Positions 60,063-64,000 of a stretch of 64,000 nucleotides of DNA are shown piece by piece. Each line of letters begins with the position of its first letter. The stretch's first letter is position 1. The notes below the pieces were generated by a model, which saw only the letters and a program-made list of their open reading frames with translations, was not told where the DNA came from and made no database searches. The stretch is from Flavobacterium sp. LHD-80 (lineage in GTDB: Bacteria > Bacteroidota > Bacteroidia > Flavobacteriales > Flavobacteriaceae): NCBI RefSeq assembly GCF_030929605.1, contig NZ_JAVFVS010000013.1:248001-312000 (forward strand). The letters are read 5' to 3'. The position numbers and the translations under genes are program-made.

Positions 60063-60755
60063 TTACGCTGTTTTTACAACATCATTTATTAATTCTAAAA
60101 CAGCTGCAAACTGTTCTTCTTTATTTAAGTAAGAATTATCTATTTCAATTGCATCATCGGCAATTACCAAAGGAGAATCGTCACGGTGTGTGTCAACGTA
60201 ATCTCTATCAACGACATTTTTCAACACTTCTTCGTAAGTTACATTGTCACCTTTTTGTTGCAATTCATCAAAACGTCTCTGCGCACGGGTTTCAGCACTT
60301 GCAGTCATGAATATTTTAAGTTCGGCATCAGGAAAAACTACAGTTCCAATATCTCTTCCATCCATCACTATAGCTTTATTTTTCCCCATTTCTTGCTGTT
60401 GCTCCACTAATTTAGAACGCACCTCGGAAACTTCTGCTACTTTGCTTACAAAATTAGACACTTCGATAGTTCTGATTTGCTTCTCTACATTTTCACCATT
60501 TAAATACATTTCTGCGAAACCTAAATCAGCATTGAATTTAAACTCCAATTGAATATTCGGTAAAGCTTCAATTAATGCTTTTTTATCAAAAGAATCGGTT
60601 GTAATGAGTTGATTCTGCATGGCAAAATATGCAACTGCGCGATACATAGCGCCTGTATCAACATACACGTATTCAAGTTCTTTTGCCAATTGTTTTGCCA
60701 AAGTACTTTTTCCTGTTGATGAAAATCCGTCGATAGCAATTGTAATTTTTTTCAA
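60063..60755 (-). CDS. cmk: Cytidylate kinase
   Basis: A 230-aa P-loop kinase that phosphorylates CMP and dCMP. The P-loop GFSSTGKSTLAKQL is at 10-23, the NMP-binding part has DTGAMYRAVAYF near 33, and VMDGRDIGTVVFPDA near 131 is the Cmk signature. The start codon is TTG at 60755, since no in-frame ATG lies upstream and the P-loop must be kept. It lies about 290 nt downstream of the L,D-transpeptidase gene and close to porQ and lon. Confidence 0.95.
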   Translation of the reverse strand: MKKITIAIDGFSSTGKSTLAKQLAKELEYVYVDTGAMYRAVAYFAMQNQLITTDSFDKKALIEALPNIQLEFKFNADLGFAEMYLNGENVEKQIRTIEVSNFVSKVAEVSEVRSKLVEQQQEMGKNKAIVMDGRDIGTVVFPDAELKIFMTASAETRAQRRFDELQQKGDNVTYEEVLKNVVDRDYVDTHRDDSPLVIADDAIEIDNSYLNKEEQFAAVLELINDVVKTA

Positions 60756-61041
60756 TTTTTTAATTTTAAATTTTTACTATTTAAAGTTCGCAAAATAATA
60801 ATTTGCGAATCAGTTGTTTACTTGTGAAACCTTGATTATTCTCGCGTTTTCAAAAAACGCATCAAATAATTTAACGAGCTGCAAATGTAACCATCTTTCT
60901 TTTTATTTGGAAGAATTATAATAGCTAAGAAGTAATCTGATTGAATAAGTTTTAAACAAAAAAAAACTTTTCATCATCGAAAATCAAAATAATCTCGATA
61001 ATAAAAAGCTTTATACTCTTTAATATTATTTAAGCTGTTTT

Positions 61042-61647
61042 CTAATAATAAATATCCATCAGAATATTCGTTTTAGAATTATCAATTAGTTTTTGAATTC
61101 TTTTAAAAAACTCTTCGTTTACCATTGGGCATCCGTGGCTATTGCTAATATAATAATCCTGTTCTTGTAATGGAACTGCAGAGTAAGAATGCAAAACAAT
61201 AGCTCTTTCTAAAGCTTTATTATTAGTTTCATCCAAACCTGCTAATCTATAAGCTTTTCCAAAAATTCCTCTGTATGTTTTTCCAATTGCATATCTGCCA
61301 AGTGCAGTGCAGTTAGAATTTGGCATATTGCTGAATTTAAGCATGCCTTTGATACCGGTTTCAGAACCAGAACCGTGAGCTACAAGACCTTGATCTATAA
61401 CTTCGTTCTTTTCTAAATCATAAACAAAAAAACGATTTTTTCCTGAAGGAACTTTCATATCAATCAAAAATGCAATTTTAGAATTGTATTTGCGATCGTT
61501 ATTAATCATGTTTTTTATGTCTGTTATTCTGCTGTTGATTCTTTCAATCTCGACATTGGTTATCGTAGATTCATCTTCATTGAAATAGTGTTTAGCTCCC
61601 GTAAAAACACTCACAGTCATGAACAAAAATAAAGTAAATATTTTCAT
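61042..61647 (-). CDS. Murein L,D-transpeptidase catalytic domain-like protein (YkuD_2)
   Basis: A 201-aa exported protein with a signal peptide (about 1-18). The catalytic motif SHGCPMV ends the core (H171, C173), and GSGSETG near 90 and YRGIFGKAYRL near 128 are typical of the YkuD-like family 2. L,D-transpeptidases make 3-3 crosslinks in peptidoglycan or anchor proteins. It begins 4 nt after the porQ stop, so it is in the porQ operon. Confidence 0.88.
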   Translation of the reverse strand: MKIFTLFLFMTVSVFTGAKHYFNEDESTITNVEIERINSRITDIKNMINNDRKYNSKIAFLIDMKVPSGKNRFFVYDLEKNEVIDQGLVAHGSGSETGIKGMLKFSNMPNSNCTALGRYAIGKTYRGIFGKAYRLAGLDETNNKALERAIVLHSYSAVPLQEQDYYISNSHGCPMVNEEFFKRIQKLIDNSKTNILMDIYY

Positions 61648-61651
61648 ATTA

Positions 61652-62671
61652 TTACTGAAAATTTAAAGTTAAACCAAAAAGACTTGTATTAGCCGCCAAT
61701 GTATACCTTGAATAAGAATAGTTGAATTTTAATTTATTCATTCTTAAGCCAAATCCTAATGAAACTCCAGAAAAATTACGTTGTTCATCAATTCGCAATT
61801 CTTCTCCTCTTCTAAAATTATATCCTAAACGCACGTTAAATGCTCTTTGTGGAAAAAGTTCTAAACCTAAAGCCACATGTCTTAAAGCATTATTTGCAAA
61901 CGAAACTTTCTCGTCACTTGTTGATCCATCAATATTGGTTTCTCCACGAACGGGGTTCGAAAAAGAAATGTTCCATTGTTGCAAATTTTCTAATGAAAGA
62001 TGCCAACGAAGCGGTACATGTTCTAATTCTTGCGAGATACCAGCGATAATTTCAAAGGGCAAATTCTCTTTTATTCCTGAGTAAGTTGTAAACTGTGTTC
62101 CAATATTACGAAATACTAAGGCCAAATTTACATTATTTTTTTCAATTTGATACATAATTCCCACATCAATTGCTCCACCAATGGAATTATAACTTTCTAA
62201 AGTCGAAGTTATTAGCTTTCCATTTACTCCAATATGAACATCTGTATAGGGAATATTGTATGCGTATCCAAGTGTAAGAGCACCTTCACTCCCTGTAAAA
62301 TCTGAGGTTGCCTGACCATTTTCGTCATAACCTTCAAAGCTACCATAGTTTACATAACTCACTCCAGCATAAAATGTTTGGATGTGTCTATCATAAGTAT
62401 AAGCATATGAAGCAGTTCCATAAGAAGCTTCTCCGTAATAACTGCCATAATTTATAGCTAGATGATTGTCCATATCTTCATTTAATACTGCCGGGTTAAA
62501 CATCACCTGATTCACATCATCATCATAAATAGTAATATTTTTTCCACCTAACGCCGCCTGCCTTGGCGATGACGTTAAATTTAGAAATTGATAGGTGTAG
62601 CGCCCTCCAACTTGCCCGAAAGAAATCGAGCAGAGTAACAACATTAAAAATAAAACAAATCGTTTGAACAT
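61652..62671 (-). CDS. porQ: Type IX secretion system protein PorQ
   Basis: A 339-aa protein with a signal peptide (about 1-19) and an outer-membrane beta-barrel of the FadL/PorV-like class. The opening GGRYTYQFLNLTSSPRQAALGG and YDDDVNQVMFNPAVL near 50 are characteristic. PorQ is a component of the T9SS that exports adhesins and gliding proteins in Bacteroidetes. It is followed closely by the L,D-transpeptidase gene, and lon lies upstream. Confidence 0.9.
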   Translation of the reverse strand: MFKRFVLFLMLLLCSISFGQVGGRYTYQFLNLTSSPRQAALGGKNITIYDDDVNQVMFNPAVLNEDMDNHLAINYGSYYGEASYGTASYAYTYDRHIQTFYAGVSYVNYGSFEGYDENGQATSDFTGSEGALTLGYAYNIPYTDVHIGVNGKLITSTLESYNSIGGAIDVGIMYQIEKNNVNLALVFRNIGTQFTTYSGIKENLPFEIIAGISQELEHVPLRWHLSLENLQQWNISFSNPVRGETNIDGSTSDEKVSFANNALRHVALGLELFPQRAFNVRLGYNFRRGEELRIDEQRNFSGVSLGFGLRMNKLKFNYSYSRYTLAANTSLFGLTLNFQ

Positions 62672-62709
62672 GTTTTTGGGGCGATTCCTATATGGGAATA
62701 ACGCAAGAA

Positions 62710-62717
62710 CAAAGATA
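62710..62717 (-). promoter_or_regulatory. -7 element for porQ
   Basis: On the minus strand this reads TATCTTTG, matching TAnnTTTG, 39 nt upstream of the porQ start. Confidence 0.5.
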
Positions 62718-62811
62718 AAATTATATAACGTAAAAAATAATTTTTATAACTATCTATTAATCAATCATTATGCCACAATTTTGAATTCTAAATCTCACAT
62801 TTTAGCATAAA

Positions 62812-62865
62812 AAAAATCCCAAACTCCAATCTGTAGAAGCACAGTTTGGAATTTGGAATTTCTAA
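62812..62865 (-). terminator. Terminator of lon
   Basis: CCCAAACTCCAA pairs with TTGGAATTTGG (one mismatch), and the A-run on the left gives a U-run in minus-strand RNA. It belongs to the same hairpin family as 9249-9287 and 52398-52455. Confidence 0.65.
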
Positions 62866-62887
62866 TATTGAAATTTTAAATAAAAGC

Positions 62888-64000
62888 TTATTTCAACTGT
62901 TTAGCATTTTTCACGTTTTGATCAGTAAGCGCTAAAGCCAGAACTTCGCTCATTTCTTTTACGTAATGAAAAGTAAGTCCTTCTAGATATTCAGCTTTAA
63001 TTTCATCAATATCACTTTTGTTGTCGTGACATAAAATGATTTCTTTAATACCTGCTCTTTTTGCTGCTAAGATTTTCTCTTTAATTCCACCAACAGGCAA
63101 AACTTTTCCACGCAGTGTAATTTCTCCAGTCATAGCAAGGCTTTTCTTTACTTTCTTTTGAGTCAATAAAGAAACCAAAGAAGTTAACATTGCAATACCA
63201 GCACTTGGTCCGTCTTTTGGAGTTGCTCCTTCTGGAACGTGCAAGTGGATGTTGTATTTTTGAAAAAGCTCAATTGCCAAACCTAATTTTTTAGCATTCG
63301 CTTTAATATATTCAAGTGCAATAGTTGCCGATTCTTTCATGACATTTCCAAGATTTCCTGTAATTGTCAACGAACCTTTTCCTTCAGAAATTAATGATTC
63401 TATAAATAAAATATCTCCACCCACACTTGTCCAAGCTAAACCTGTAACAACGCCGGCAACATCATTATTTTCATATTTATCACGCTCTAATCTCGGCACG
63501 CCTAAAACCGTTACAATATCTTCATCGGTAACTTTTTTGTTGTACTCCTCTTCCATCGCAACAGATTTTGCTGCGTTACGAATTACCTGAGCAATTTTAT
63601 TTTCTAAATTACGAACACCGGATTCTCTTGTATAACCTTCAACAATTTTTTCTAATTGTTTTTTGCCAATAGTTAGATCTTTTGAAGTCAATCCGTGCGC
63701 TTCTAATTGTTTTGGAAAAAGATGTCTTTTTGCAATTTCAACTTTTTCTTCAATAGTGTAACCTGACATTTTGATTACTTCCATTCTGTCACGCAAAGCT
63801 GGCTGAATTGCCGCCATATTATTAGACGTCGCAATAAACATCACTTTAGATAAATCATAACCCATTTCAAGGAAATTATCATAAAATGAACTGTTTTGCT
63901 CTGGATCTAAAACTTCTAATAAAGCAGAAGAAGGATCTCCACTGTTTCCGCTAGATAATTTATCAATCTCATCTAAAATAAATACCGGATTTGAAGTTCC
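62888..64000 (-). CDS. lon: ATP-dependent protease Lon, C-terminal part (partial)
   Basis: The reading frame is open to the edge of the window, so 371 C-terminal codons are seen. At the edge is the AAA+ Walker B region ([14 protein letters not shown]), then the sensor and lid helices ([19 protein letters not shown]), and the Lon protease domain with catalytic Ser in [12 protein letters not shown] and Lys in [16 protein letters not shown]. Lon degrades damaged and regulatory proteins in the cytosol. The remaining N-terminal half is outside the window. Confidence 0.97.
   Translation of the reverse strand, partial: GTSNPVFILDEIDKLSSGNSGDPSSALLEVLDPEQNSSFYDNFLEMGYDLSKVMFIATSNNMAAIQPALRDRMEVIKMSGYTIEEKVEIAKRHLFPKQLEAHGLTSKDLTIGKKQLEKIVEGYTRESGVRNLENKIAQVIRNAAKSVAMEEEYNKKVTDEDIVTVLGVPRLERDKYENNDVAGVVTGLAWTSVGGDILFIESLISEGKGSLTITGNLGNVMKESATIALEYIKANAKKLGLAIELFQKYNIHLHVPEGATPKDGPSAGIAMLTSLVSLLTQKKVKKSLAMTGEITLRGKVLPVGGIKEKILAAKRAGIKEIILCHDNKSDIDEIKAEYLEGLTFHYVKEMSEVLALALTDQNVKNAKQLK

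Noticed and set aside
1-64000. tRNA, rRNA, tmRNA or known riboswitch
   Set aside because: No cloverleaf with a GTTCRANNC T-loop, rRNA stretch or recognisable riboswitch core was found in the intergenic regions.

Overview
The window looks like a chromosomal segment of a Flavobacterium species, close in style to F. johnsoniae. This is inferred from the low GC content, the menaquinone genes, a type IX secretion gene (porQ), BlaI/M56 pairs, a CcsBA fusion, promoters matching the Bacteroidetes consensus TTG-N17-23-TAnnTTTG, and starts that almost never carry a Shine-Dalgarno sequence. No rRNA, tRNA, CRISPR array, transposase, integrase or phage structural gene was seen. Most of the window is ordinary core and lineage-specific genome.

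Layout. 1-3.3 kb: the tail of a gene whose paralogue lies at 2.7 kb, a YpdA-type bacillithiol disulfide reductase with a CYTH protein, and an OmpA/HhH pair. 3.3-13.9 kb: a menaquinone block (menC, menA, menB, menD, all minus) interleaved with a TPR protein, an MBL-fold hydrolase, a CvfB-like S1 protein, a secreted M28 peptidase and a DUF2853 protein. 14-20 kb: a thioredoxin-like protein, a GNAT enzyme, an exported glutathione peroxidase, an ECF sigma/anti-sigma pair, and DoxX-like and DUF3667 membrane proteins. 20-24 kb: the CcsBA cytochrome c assembly gene, with a second diverged copy of its 3' end lying 745 bp away and a tiny two-ORF transcription unit between the copies. 24-32.7 kb: a GH28 glycosidase with a LacI-type operator, then a run of plus-strand genes (DUF2520, KdsC-like HAD, UbiA prenyltransferase, Maf, MscS, AI-2E, an outer-membrane barrel). 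32.8-41.3 kb: a His-rich exported protein, an LVIVD lipoprotein, a PIG-L deacetylase, a 35-aa membrane peptide with an SSS symporter, and two small membrane proteins. 41.4-46.7 kb: DUF2911, HAD, TcdA, TatD, DUF1684 and an MFS transporter. 46.8-51.3 kb: two tandem BlaI-M56 regulator/protease modules. 51.3-57.5 kb: a 46-aa protein, an EamA exporter, a fasciclin protein, a lipid-anchored LD-carboxypeptidase, two orphan ExbD paralogues and rpsA. 57.5-64 kb: a repeat-rich stretch with an antitoxin remnant, a NupG-like transporter, cmk, an L,D-transpeptidase-like protein, porQ and the 3' part of lon.

How the genes work together. menD, menC, menB and menA supply menaquinone to the respiratory chain, and CcsBA matures its c-type cytochromes. 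The MBL-fold protein sits among the men genes and is a reasonable candidate for the thioesterase step that none of the others covers. Several genes serve the envelope: OmpA, ExbD, PorQ, the L,D-transpeptidase, the LD-carboxypeptidase and the BlaI/M56 sensors.

The most unusual feature is the ccsA 3'-end duplication. It is two gap-free 399-bp direct repeats that are identical over the distal 76 bp but mostly synonymously diverged in the middle. This resembles the displaced gene ends left by elements that integrate into coding genes, such as icd/e14 in E. coli. The tiny unit between the copies carries a strong Shine-Dalgarno, which is out of character for this phylum.
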